Shown here: piece by piece, positions 45,252 to 53,367 of the stretch | Position numbering within the stretch: position 1 is the stretch's first letter | Layout of the letters: every line of letters starts with the position of its first letter | The notes under the pieces: model-generated | What the model saw: only the letters and a program-made list of their open reading frames with translations | The model's database searches: none | What the model was told of the DNA's origin: nothing | Translations under genes and position numbers: made by a program | Assembly: GCF_000144625.1 (NCBI RefSeq) | Contig: NC_014376.1 | Span: 4,116,501 to 4,180,500, forward strand | Direction: 5' to 3' | Length of the DNA: 64,000 bases | DNA from: [Clostridium] saccharolyticum WM1 | GTDB taxonomy: Bacteria; Bacillota; Clostridia; Lachnospirales; Lachnospiraceae

Positions 45252-46259
45252 ATGAAACAGGAAAAAATTACAATAGAAGAAATTGCCAGACAGGCAGGGG
45301 TTTCGCCGGCTACGGTCTCCCGTGTGCAAAACCACAGGGAGCTGGTCAAGGCAGATACCGTCAAACGGGTGGAAAGCACCATGGCCGCCCTTGGATATGC
45401 TTTCGAATCCACCGCCCTGCCATCCATTGAAGAACAGCCGCTGATTGTTTTAAATATTCCGGGGATTGAGAATGTGTTCTATCAGGAGGTCATTAAGGGG
45501 GCCAGAGTTTCTGCAAAGGCTCACGGCTGCCACCTTCTCATCAATGAATCCCCCTTAGACCGGGGGTCTATCCGAAACTTCTGCAACCTGCTCCACCGGG
45601 TCAATGCCGCCGGTTCCATCCTGTTAAACCGGGCATCGGAAGAACAGCTAAAGCAGATACGGGCTATTACTCCTCTGGTGCAATGCTGCGAATACAACGA
45701 GGACGCCTCCGGATTCCCTTATGTCAGCATTGATGACTTTTCCGCAGCAGAAGCTGCAACCGGATACTTATGCAACTGCGGCTGCAATAAGATTGCCCTG
45801 ATCAACGGCCCTTTAAGCTTTAAGTATGCGGTAAAGCGCCAGGAGGGATACTTAAGCGCTCTGAAAAAAGCGGAAATCTCCGTACCTCAAAACTGGATCA
45901 TACAGCTTCCGGAGATCAACTACCAGATGGCCTACGCTGCCATCTGCCGTCTGTTAAACAGCGAGCCCAGACCCAACGCCTTCTTTGTTGCCTCTGATAT
46001 TTTTGCTGCCGCCGTCATCCGGGCTGCAATGCGCTTTAAGCTTAATGTGCCAAAGGATATTATGGTGGTGGGCTTTGATAACATTGAATTTTCCACAATG
46101 ACCTGCCCTTCCATTACAACGGTCAACCAGCCCCGGCTGCAGCTTGGGTATACCGCCTGCGAAATGCTTCTGGAAATGATGGAAAACCCCTTCAGCTCTC
46201 CAAAATCACTGATCCTGGATGCAGAGCTGGTGATCCGGGAATCCACTGCAAAGATCTGA
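45252..46259 (+). CDS. LacI-family transcriptional regulator
   Basis: The protein has 335 residues. The LacI helix-turn-helix is at residues 4-30 (ITIEEIARQAGVSPATVSRV), with a sugar-binding domain after residue about 60 and the ending typical of the family (VVGFDNIEFSTMTCPSITTV). It faces the sugar operon at 44969 across 282 bases holding two related palindromes over both -35 boxes, so it very probably represses that operon and itself until its sugar effector is present. AAAGGGAG lies upstream of the start. Confidence 0.92.
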   Translation: MKQEKITIEEIARQAGVSPATVSRVQNHRELVKADTVKRVESTMAALGYAFESTALPSIEEQPLIVLNIPGIENVFYQEVIKGARVSAKAHGCHLLINESPLDRGSIRNFCNLLHRVNAAGSILLNRASEEQLKQIRAITPLVQCCEYNEDASGFPYVSIDDFSAAEAATGYLCNCGCNKIALINGPLSFKYAVKRQEGYLSALKKAEISVPQNWIIQLPEINYQMAYAAICRLLNSEPRPNAFFVASDIFAAAVIRAAMRFKLNVPKDIMVVGFDNIEFSTMTCPSITTVNQPRLQLGYTACEMLLEMMENPFSSPKSLILDAELVIRESTAKI

Positions 46260-46287
46260 TATGCAATTTACGTAAAAATACAAAAAG

Positions 46288-46309
46288 GCCAGCCTTTATA
46301 AAGGCTGGC
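46288..46309. terminator. Bidirectional terminator between the lacI-type gene and leuA
   Basis: GCCAGCC-TTTATAAA-GGCTGGC is a perfect stem. On the minus strand it is followed by CTTTTTGTATTTTT, so it mainly ends leuA; the plus side has CTCTGTTATTT. Confidence 0.8.
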
Positions 46310-46317
46310 TCTGTTAT

Positions 46318-47985
46318 TTATGAATAGAATAACCGGTTGACCGCACTGAAGATTCCGCGAATGGATGCCCTTGTGATGTTGGAACTGATTCCCACGCCAT
46401 AGGTTGCCTTCCCAGTCTTCACATCCAACAGGTGGATATAGGAAGCTGCCTGCGCTCCGGAACCGGAAGCAAGTGCATGCTCGTAGTAGTCCAGAACCCG
46501 GATCTCGATTCCAAGTTCTCTTTCCAGGCCTTTCTGCACCGCGTCGATGGGTCCGTTTCCTACGCCCTCGAAAATCTTTTCTATACCGTGATCCGTATAG
46601 CGTACTTTGGCAAGGGTGGAGAATTCCACATCATCCTCTGCCTCTGTGATCTGGCATTTGCGGAAATGTATGGGTTCCTTTTTATCCGTGTAGCTGCTTT
46701 TAAATTCATCAAGGATCTGCTCCGGAGCGACCTCACCCTGCTTTTCGGAAATCCTCTGGATCACGTCTGCAAATTCCTTGTGCATGCCCTTAGGAAGCTT
46801 GAAACCGTAGAAGGTATCCATGACAAAGGCTACGCCGCCCTTGCCGGACTGGCTGTTGATCCGCACAATCGGCTCATACTGCCTGCCGATGTCTGACGGA
46901 TCGATGGGTAAGTATGGCACCTCCCAGTAGGAATTCTTCCGGTCACGCATGGCCTGCATGCCCTTGTTGATGGCATCCTGATGAGAGCCAGAAAATGCGG
47001 TAAATACAAGCTTTCCGGCATATGGATGTCTTGGTTCCACTTCCATCTTGGTACAGCGCTCATATACGTCAACGATCTCACGGATATTTTCAATGTGAAG
47101 CTTTGGATTGATCCCCTGAGAGAACATATTATATGCCACCGTTAAAAGGTCCACATTACCGGTCCTCTCTCCGTTTCCTAAAAGCGTGCCTTCCACACGG
47201 TCCGCTCCTGCTAACAGGGCGAGCTCCGTGGCTGCAATGCCGGTTCCCCGGTCATTATGGGGGTGAACGCTTAAAATAATGGCGTCACGGTTCTTGAAAT
47301 GGGAGTTCATCCATTCGATCTGATCCGCATAAACATTGGGAGTCGTCATCTCCACGGTGGAAGGAAGGTTAATGATGATCTTCTTATCCGGCGTTGCCCC
47401 CCAGGCTTCCTGGACAGCAGAACAAATTTCCAGGGCAAATTCCAGCTCTGTTCCAGTAAAGCTTTCGGGAGAATATTCAAGAGTCAGTTCTCCGTCAAAG
47501 CCCTGCATATACTGCTTCACCCATTCCGTACCATCAACGGCGATCTCCTTGATCTCATCCATTCCCTTATTGAAAACCACATCCCTCTGGAGGGTTGAAG
47601 TGGAGTTGTAAATATGTACAATCGCCTTCTTAACTCCCTGGAGAGCTTCAAAAGTCCTTTTGATCAAATGCTCCCTGCACTGAACCAGAACCTGAATGAC
47701 CACGTCATCCGGAATCAGCTTTCGCTCCACCAGCTGCCTTAAGAAATCATATTCAATCTGGGAAGCTGCAGGAAAACCTACCTCGATCTCCTTAAATCCC
47801 AGCTTGATGAGAAGATCAAACATCTCAATCTTCTCTTCCACAACCATAGGCTCCGTAAGGGCCTGGTTCCCATCTCTTAAGTCAACGCTGCACCAGATCG
47901 GTGCCTTCTTAATCTCATTGCACGGCCATTGTCTCTCCGGATAACTGACTACCGGTACTCTTTTATATCTTTGATAATTCAACAT
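46318..47985 (-). CDS. leuA: 2-isopropylmalate synthase (long type)
   Basis: The protein has 555 residues, the length of the type 2 LeuA found in Mycobacterium and many Clostridia. The HMGL-like TIM barrel has APIWCSVDLRDGNQALTEP at the start and HPHNDRGTGIAATELAL (metal-binding His), and residues about 430-555 form the LeuA allosteric domain. It condenses acetyl-CoA with 2-oxoisovalerate, the first step of leucine synthesis, and is normally inhibited by leucine. It is a single-gene unit here; leuCDB are not in the window. GGAGGAG precedes the start. Confidence 0.96.
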   Translation of the reverse strand: MLNYQRYKRVPVVSYPERQWPCNEIKKAPIWCSVDLRDGNQALTEPMVVEEKIEMFDLLIKLGFKEIEVGFPAASQIEYDFLRQLVERKLIPDDVVIQVLVQCREHLIKRTFEALQGVKKAIVHIYNSTSTLQRDVVFNKGMDEIKEIAVDGTEWVKQYMQGFDGELTLEYSPESFTGTELEFALEICSAVQEAWGATPDKKIIINLPSTVEMTTPNVYADQIEWMNSHFKNRDAIILSVHPHNDRGTGIAATELALLAGADRVEGTLLGNGERTGNVDLLTVAYNMFSQGINPKLHIENIREIVDVYERCTKMEVEPRHPYAGKLVFTAFSGSHQDAINKGMQAMRDRKNSYWEVPYLPIDPSDIGRQYEPIVRINSQSGKGGVAFVMDTFYGFKLPKGMHKEFADVIQRISEKQGEVAPEQILDEFKSSYTDKKEPIHFRKCQITEAEDDVEFSTLAKVRYTDHGIEKIFEGVGNGPIDAVQKGLERELGIEIRVLDYYEHALASGSGAQAASYIHLLDVKTGKATYGVGISSNITRASIRGIFSAVNRLFYS

Positions 47986-48183
47986 GTTTTATCTCCTCCA
48001 TCATCTTTCATCGCTGCCCTGTCCGGCAGTCTGCCGGAATTCATCCCTGAATAGGACAAATCGTTCACGTTCTGCCTCATGGTAATCCTTACAGGCTTTG
48101 GAGTCGATAAATCACGCTGTATTTCTTGACAATGAACAACGTGGTTTTTATAGGTCTAACCCCATCTTTCATCATTCCTTTGC

Positions 48184-48211
48184 ATTATAATCACAAACCG
48201 CGCTCTGACAG
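48184..48211 (-). promoter_or_regulatory. leuA promoter with overlapping palindrome; 200 base leader to 47986
   Basis: On the minus strand TATAAT (48184-48189) lies 16 bases from CTGTCA (48206-48211). The palindrome TGACA-GTG-TGTCA (48206-48218) covers the -35 box and may be an operator. The leader from about 48177 to 47986 has a CCGGCAG-T-CTGCCGG hairpin at 48023-48037 and a 28-codon ORF starting MMKDGVRPIK with few Leu codons. No T-box consensus (AGGGTGG) is present. Nothing else is seen between 47986 and 48250. Confidence 0.5.
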
Positions 48212-48249
48212 TGTGTCACGGTAAAGTGTTATGTTATTATAGCACGACT

Positions 48250-48298
48250 AAAAAAGACTTACAACAGGAAAATTATTTTTCTGCTGCAAGTCTTTTTA
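48250..48298 (-). terminator. Terminator of the xpaC-telA operon
   Basis: AAGACTTGCAGCAG and CTGTTGTAAGTCTT (minus strand) form a 14 bp stem with wobble pairs and a 13 base loop, then TTTTTTAG. Confidence 0.75.
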
Positions 48299-48304
48299 AC
48301 CGGT

Positions 48305-49462
48305 CTATCTGCTTAGTTCCAAAAGCTTAGACTTTAATTCGCCTTCCATCCGGCTTAATTCTGCCTCTGCTTCCCGGCGCTTATGTCTGCCTTCTGCCTG
48401 GATACGTACCACTTCATCCAGGGTGGTTATAAGGGATTCATTGGTCTTCTTAAGGGTCTCCATGTCCACGATTCCCCGTTCTGATTCCTTTGCCGTCTGA
48501 ATGGTTGCGGTTTTTAGTACCTCTGCATTTTTCTTCAAAAGCTCGTTGGTCATATCCGTCACTTCGCGCTGGGCCTTTGCAGCCTGCTCGGAATGGTTGA
48601 TCCCAATGGCAAGAACCATCTGGCTCTTCCAGAGCGGAATGGTGTTTACCAGGGTGGATTGTATCTTTTCCGTCATCATGGTATCGTTGTTCTGGACCAG
48701 ACGGATCTGGGGAGCCATCTGAATGGAGATCATACGGGTAAGCTCCAGGTCATGAAGCTTCTTTTCAAAACGGTTCAGCATGGCGGATAAGTCATTGGCA
48801 GCCTGTGCATCCTCCGGAAGTCCGCTTTTTGCCGCCCGGTCTAAAAGCGCCGGCAGCTCCTCCTGCTGTACCCGGGCAAGCTTCCTTTTTCCCGCCAGGA
48901 TATACATGGTCAGCTCTTTAAAATAGGTGGTATTTAAATCATACATTTTATCAAGAAGGGCTATGTCCTTTAAAAGCTGGATCTGATGGTTCTGAAGGAC
49001 CTTGCAGATTTGGTTTACATTGGTTTCCGCCTTGGCGTACTTGGCTTTCATCCCCTCCACCCGGTTTACGCTTTTTTTGAAAAAACCGAAAAGGCCCTTT
49101 TCTTCCTCTTCCGCCTCAAAGCTTTTAAGCTCCACCACTACTTCTGTTAAAATCTGGCCCACTTCTCCCAGATCCTTGGACTTTACGTTATCAAGTGCAG
49201 CTTCTGAAAAGTCGGCAATCTTTTTTTGGGCGCCTGCTCCATACTGAAGAATCAGATTGGAGTCCCTTAAATCGATTTTTTCCGAGAAATCGGCTACCAT
49301 CTTCTCTTCTTCCGGGGTTAAGTCGGCCCCAGGCACTTCCTCTGCCTCTTTTAAAGAGCTTTCTGTATGGACAACCTGGGGTTCCTCCATGTTGCCCGCC
49401 TCAAGAGGTGCCAGAGTCAGTCCCGGCGCTTCCTTAAGCATCTCTTCAATATCCTTACTCAT
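48305..49462 (-). CDS. telA: Toxic-anion-resistance family protein (TelA)
   Basis: The protein has 385 residues, largely helical, with the family features ADFSEKIDLRDSNLILQYGAG, LFGFFKKSVNRVEGMKAKY, LNTYFKELTMYILAG-like (NTTYFKELTMYILAGKR) and SQMVLAIGINHSEQAAKAQ. TelA-family proteins are linked to tellurite and nisin/bacitracin tolerance, but their biochemical role is not known. Its start overlaps the xpaC stop by 8 bases, the usual XpaC/TelA pairing. Confidence 0.88.
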   Translation of the reverse strand: MSKDIEEMLKEAPGLTLAPLEAGNMEEPQVVHTESSLKEAEEVPGADLTPEEEKMVADFSEKIDLRDSNLILQYGAGAQKKIADFSEAALDNVKSKDLGEVGQILTEVVVELKSFEAEEEEKGLFGFFKKSVNRVEGMKAKYAKAETNVNQICKVLQNHQIQLLKDIALLDKMYDLNTTYFKELTMYILAGKRKLARVQQEELPALLDRAAKSGLPEDAQAANDLSAMLNRFEKKLHDLELTRMISIQMAPQIRLVQNNDTMMTEKIQSTLVNTIPLWKSQMVLAIGINHSEQAAKAQREVTDMTNELLKKNAEVLKTATIQTAKESERGIVDMETLKKTNESLITTLDEVVRIQAEGRHKRREAEAELSRMEGELKSKLLELSR

Positions 49463-50774
49463 TCTTCATTCCTCCTGTAAAATCACTTTCCGCCCATCCA
49501 TCCTTTTTTAACATGGTTTGGATTACCGAAGCGTCTGTGGAAACATCCAAGGCGGCATCCTGGTAAAGATCATCAAGAAGCCGCTCAAAGGCCTGGTTTA
49601 TGGTATCAAGGGTTCTCTCAATCTCCGCCTTGGCAGAAGAAATATTGGCTCCCTGGGTTCCCACGCTGTCAAAATCCCGGTATGCATTTACCAGCTTCAC
49701 GGTTGTGGGAAGGTAATACTCCATAAAACGTTCCATCTCCTGCATCCGCCGGGGATGTCTGGAAACGGATTCAAAAATCCTGCGGATCACATGTTCAAGG
49801 CTGTAAATCTTCTGGGAAATCACCTCGCCTGGAATGGCGTCGTTGGCCTCTCTTAATATCCTTAAATAATTCTGGCCTTCGGCCATCATCTGTTTCATCT
49901 CATCGGAAGAAGAATCTTCTCCTGTGTTTTCACTTGCCTCTTCCAGTTCTCTTTCCTTAAGGGCCTTCTGGCATTCCAGATACTGCTTGTAGGTGGCTTC
50001 GCTTAAGATCAGGCAGGTTTTCTGCTCATCCAGATAAGCCTGTTTAAAAATCCCAAGCTTTATCATCTTCTGCACGTCCTTTAATACAAAATCACGGGAT
50101 CTTCCGATGCTTCCCGCCAGCTCCTCAATGCTGCAGTACATCCTTTTGCCCGACTGCTTTGCATAGATCCTGGCCCTTTTTAACCGGTCCCTGATGGAAA
50201 CGCCGGTGCGGAGCATAAAGCCTGAGGCACCGCCTAAAAGAAGCAGGAACAGGGTAGAACCTGCCACTGCCCAAAGAACAGGCTTCACCACCAGCGCCAC
50301 GATCCAGACAACAAAAAGCAGCAGCAGGATCAGGCCGATGCCGATGCTGCCAAATACCGTATACAGGATCCCTGATACACGGCCTGCCTGGTTTAGCTGC
50401 ACCAGTTCTCCCTGGTCATCTCCATTTTTTCTGCGGACATCCCGGCTGGTTTGAAACGCCCGGTAGCCCGGCCCGTTTTCGCCATCTCCCCCCTGGGCCG
50501 TATCTCCTCCCCATTGGGTTTTCCGGCAGGTCACCGTTCTCTCTGTTCTCTCTGTTCTTTCCGTTCGTTCTCTTCTATGGCTGGAAAAGCTTCCCGGCGG
50601 CGGGTTCTTACCAAACTCTGCCCCCTTCATCAGTTGGCTCCTGGCTTCCTCCAGCGCAGAATTAACCGTATTGGATATGGTTACGTTCAACTGGTTAAAA
50701 TCCATGGAATCAATGGCATTCTGCACCGAATCCCTGATCTGGTCTCCTAAATTTGAAAATTCTCTATTATCCAT
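49455..50774 (-). CDS. xpaC: XpaC-family membrane protein
   Basis: The protein has 439 residues. A low-complexity N-terminal part includes four tandem ERT units (9 base repeats at about 50536-50570). Two membrane helices follow at about 150-190, then a helical domain like 5-bromo-4-chloroindolyl phosphate hydrolysis protein XpaC (FESVSRHPRRMQEMERFMEYYLPTTVKLV). XpaC and TelA are commonly encoded together and seem to act at the envelope under stress; the activity is unproved. Confidence 0.85.
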   Translation of the reverse strand: MDNREFSNLGDQIRDSVQNAIDSMDFNQLNVTISNTVNSALEEARSQLMKGAEFGKNPPPGSFSSHRRERTERTERTERTVTCRKTQWGGDTAQGGDGENGPGYRAFQTSRDVRRKNGDDQGELVQLNQAGRVSGILYTVFGSIGIGLILLLLFVVWIVALVVKPVLWAVAGSTLFLLLLGGASGFMLRTGVSIRDRLKRARIYAKQSGKRMYCSIEELAGSIGRSRDFVLKDVQKMIKLGIFKQAYLDEQKTCLILSEATYKQYLECQKALKERELEEASENTGEDSSSDEMKQMMAEGQNYLRILREANDAIPGEVISQKIYSLEHVIRRIFESVSRHPRRMQEMERFMEYYLPTTVKLVNAYRDFDSVGTQGANISSAKAEIERTLDTINQAFERLLDDLYQDAALDVSTDASVIQTMLKKDGWAESDFTGGMKNE

Positions 50775-50818
50775 ATTTCCTGGTCTCCCAAAATCATTTT
50801 GTCACAGTTCAGACCTTA

Positions 50819-50847
50819 ATCATATCACGAAATGTCCTGATTTACAA
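50819..50847 (-). promoter_or_regulatory. Promoter of the xpaC-telA operon
   Basis: On the minus strand TTGTAA (50842-50847), a 17 base spacer ending TGA, and TATGAT (50819-50824), an extended -10 promoter. It lies about 45 bases upstream of xpaC. Confidence 0.65.
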
Positions 50848-50866
50848 TTACGCATACCTGCAAAAA

Positions 50867-50922
50867 AATAGAAAGCAACCAAAACCGGAAGCCGTTGCCG
50901 GATCTTTGGATCACTTTCTATT
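50867..50922 (-). terminator. glmM terminator
   Basis: On the minus strand AATAGAAAG and CTTTCTATT close a long stem whose inside also pairs (CCGG...CCGG), followed by TTTTTTTG. It lies just past the glmM stop. Confidence 0.75.
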
Positions 50923-50936
50923 CTTTTGGCAAATTT

Positions 50937-52292
50937 CTAGGAAAGCAGATGGCCGTTTTCTCTCATTACTTCTATCACCTGATCCACATATTTTTCACAG
51001 GTTTCCATATCAGCGGCCTCTACCATTACCCGTACAACCGGCTCCGTGCCGGACTGGCGCAGAAGGATTCTTCCGCTGTCACCCAGGCTTTCTGCCACCT
51101 TTTCCACTTCTGCTTTCACTGCCTCATCCTCCTGGGCCGCGGTCTTATCGTGGACGAGAACATTTTTAAGCACCTGGGGATAGATCTCAAGGTCGGATAC
51201 CAGTTTTCCAAGGCTCTCCTTTTTTTCCAAAATCACTTCCATCACCTTTAAGGAGGTTAGGATTCCGTCACCCGTGGTGGCATGCTTGCTGAAAATAATA
51301 TGGCCGGACTGTTCCCCGCCCAGGCAGTTACCGTTAGCCACCATATTTTCATATACATATTTATCGCCTACCGCTGTTTTCTCATATTCAATGCCTTCCC
51401 GCTCAAAGGCCTTGTACAGGCCGAAGTTGGACATGATGGTGGTCACCACCTTATTATTCTTAAGGGTGCCCTGTTCCTTCATGTACTTGCCGCAAATGTA
51501 CAGGATGGCATCTCCATCCACCTCTTCTCCGTTCTCGTCCACAGCAATGCACCGGTCCGCATCCCCGTCATAGGCAAAGCCCACATCGGCTCCCACCTCT
51601 TTTACAAATTTCTTAAGCTGCCCGATATGGGTGGAGCCGCAGCCTGTATTGATGTTTAAACCGTTTGGCTCATTGCTGATCACATGGGTCTCAGCTCCCA
51701 GTGCGTCAAATACATTCTTGGCAATGGCGGAAGCGCTGCCGTTGGAACAGTCCAAAGCCACCTTTTTGTTCTTAAAGGATCTGGTTGCAATGGAGATCAG
51801 ATAGCCGATATAGCGGTTTCTTCCTGCTGCAAAATCTACGGTACGGCCGATCTTGTCGCGCCTTGCCAAGGGCAGTTCTCCCATTTCCCCATCCAGGTAT
51901 TTCTCTATTTCAGTTATCACACTTTCTTCCAGCTTCTCGCCCTTTTCATTGATAACCTTGATCCCATTGTCATAATAAGGATTATGGCTGGCGGAAATCA
52001 TGATCCCGCAGGAAAACCCTTCGGTGCGCACCACATAGGAAACGCTGGGGGTTGTGGTAACGTGAAGTAAGTATACGTCAGCACCTGATGCGGTTAAGCC
52101 GGCCACAAGGGAATATTCAAACATATAGCTGCTGCGCCTTGTGTCTTTTCCTATGACGACCCTGCATACTTCCTCCGGATTCTTCTGTCCATAGTACCAG
52201 CCTAAAAACCGTCCCACCTTAAAAGCATCCTCTACCGTCAGGGTCACATTGGCTTCTCCCCGGAAACCGTCAGTTCCAAAATATTTTCCCAT
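50937..52292 (-). CDS. glmM: Phosphoglucosamine mutase
   Basis: The protein has 451 residues. It starts MGKYFGTDGFRGEAN, carries the phosphoserine loop ISASHNP with Ser102 at the same position as in E. coli GlmM, the metal-binding DGDADRC loop, GEQSGH for sugar specificity and RQSGTEPVVRVM for phosphate binding. It converts glucosamine-6-phosphate to glucosamine-1-phosphate for UDP-GlcNAc and peptidoglycan. The ATG at 52292 (AAGGAG eight bases upstream) was chosen over ATG 52298, which is too close to that site. Confidence 0.96.
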   Translation of the reverse strand: MGKYFGTDGFRGEANVTLTVEDAFKVGRFLGWYYGQKNPEEVCRVVIGKDTRRSSYMFEYSLVAGLTASGADVYLLHVTTTPSVSYVVRTEGFSCGIMISASHNPYYDNGIKVINEKGEKLEESVITEIEKYLDGEMGELPLARRDKIGRTVDFAAGRNRYIGYLISIATRSFKNKKVALDCSNGSASAIAKNVFDALGAETHVISNEPNGLNINTGCGSTHIGQLKKFVKEVGADVGFAYDGDADRCIAVDENGEEVDGDAILYICGKYMKEQGTLKNNKVVTTIMSNFGLYKAFEREGIEYEKTAVGDKYVYENMVANGNCLGGEQSGHIIFSKHATTGDGILTSLKVMEVILEKKESLGKLVSDLEIYPQVLKNVLVHDKTAAQEDEAVKAEVEKVAESLGDSGRILLRQSGTEPVVRVMVEAADMETCEKYVDQVIEVMRENGHLLS

Positions 52293-52341
52293 GATCATAT
52301 CTCCTTTTCACTCGTCTGCTGATTTTACAAAATAATTTCTC

Positions 52342-52373
52342 TTATCAGAAACCGCTTTTCTGATTTCTGATAA
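52342..52373. repeat. Inverted repeat upstream of glmM
   Basis: TTATCAGAAA and TTTCTGATAA pair as a perfect 10 bp stem with a 12 base loop, about 50 bases before glmM. No T-tract follows in either direction; it may be an operator or mRNA element. Confidence 0.4.
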
Positions 52374-52452
52374 AAGGCATTGCTTTTTACCGCTGTCCAT
52401 CCGATTATTGGAATATAATTTTATTTCAATAATATGTACCATGCATAAAACC

Positions 52453-52472
52453 CCCTAATTATCCAATTAAGG
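52453..52472 (-). terminator. Weak terminator overlapping the srtB stop
   Basis: On the minus strand CCTTAAT-TGGATA-ATTAGGG is followed by GGTTTTATG. The stem is only 7 bp with one wobble pair and includes the srtB stop codon. Confidence 0.4.
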
Positions 52473-53222
52473 CACTTCATAAGCGTATAGAATGGTTCTT
52501 GCATCATTGAACTCGTAGCTGCAGGTTACAAAAGACCATAACTGTTTCACCGGTTCCTCCGGCTTTTGCTGAAACTTGCCTCCCTTTGTCATCTCCTCCA
52601 CATATGCCTGAAAATTTTCCTCTGTTTCAAATACGGTTTTCCTTCGAATACCAGAAGCATCCGTATAAAGGGCAGTCAATGGACGTAAATGGTACTCCCT
52701 CATGGGCGTGTAAATTAAAATTTCCTGATGTTCCTTAAAAAAAGCCTCATCCTTGTATTTTATGATGTCCTTAAACATGGTACCGTTTTTCATGTGATGC
52801 CCGTATATAATATTATGCCTTCCGGAAAAATCAGGTTCACTTTCATAATCAAGGTAAATAGCTCCCGCCACGCTTTTCTTTCCTTCAAAATCAGTATCCA
52901 GATAAGTTTCATTGTTATCCGTCTGTACAATGGGATAATCAATGGCCGTGCCTTCTATCCGGATCCAGCCCACAATGTCCGGATTGATTTTTCTCAGTTT
53001 TTCAAAATCAATGGGGGAAACATAGGCAGCACTTGTTTCCGACTCCGTGGTTTCGGCCTCCGTTTCTGGGGCCGTAGTTTCCCTTGCAAGCTCAGCAAGA
53101 CTTTCATACTGCTGTTCTGCACGATTTCTGGTTTGAAAATCAGAATAGAGCATACCTGCGCCGGCAGCCATAAAAATTAAGGCCAGAATAAGAACGCCAT
53201 AGGCCAGTTTTTTATTCTTCAT
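52467..53222 (-). CDS. srtB: Class B sortase
   Basis: The protein has 251 residues. An N-terminal signal anchor (about 7-27) is followed by a Thr/Glu-rich linker and a sortase barrel. The catalytic triad is visible: His142 in YGHHMKNGTMF, Cys234 in FVTCSYEF and Arg242 in DARTILY. Class B sortases attach proteins to peptidoglycan, in many Clostridia as housekeeping or pilus/haem-related enzymes. No LPXTG-type substrate gene is adjacent. Confidence 0.92.
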   Translation of the reverse strand: MKNKKLAYGVLILALIFMAAGAGMLYSDFQTRNRAEQQYESLAELARETTAPETEAETTESETSAAYVSPIDFEKLRKINPDIVGWIRIEGTAIDYPIVQTDNNETYLDTDFEGKKSVAGAIYLDYESEPDFSGRHNIIYGHHMKNGTMFKDIIKYKDEAFFKEHQEILIYTPMREYHLRPLTALYTDASGIRRKTVFETEENFQAYVEEMTKGGKFQQKPEEPVKQLWSFVTCSYEFNDARTILYAYEVP

Positions 53223-53260
53223 GCTTACTCCCGCTTTCTTAATTGTTTTTAACCTCTCTA

Positions 53261-53289
53261 AGTATATAATATTTTTGTAAAAATCTCAA
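53261..53289 (-). promoter_or_regulatory. srtB promoter
   Basis: On the minus strand TTGAGA (53284-53289) and TATACT (53261-53266) are spaced by 17 bases, 39 bases upstream of the srtB start. Confidence 0.65.
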
Positions 53290-53306
53290 TCTTTTATAAG
53301 CAGTGC

Positions 53307-53335
53307 TAGACTTTTCCACTTTTTTTCTATATACT
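53307..53335 (+). promoter_or_regulatory. Promoter of the BTAD regulator gene
   Basis: TAGACT (53307-53312) and TATACT (53330-53335) are spaced by 17 bases. It gives a short leader of about 25 bases to the ATG at 53368. It is back to back with the srtB promoter. Confidence 0.5.
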
Positions 53336-53367
53336 TAAGGATAGAAAATGTTATTATGGAGACATCT

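Noticed and set aside
47986-48250. T-box riboswitch before leuA
   Set aside because: No AGGGTGG or specifier-loop pattern could be found on the minus strand.
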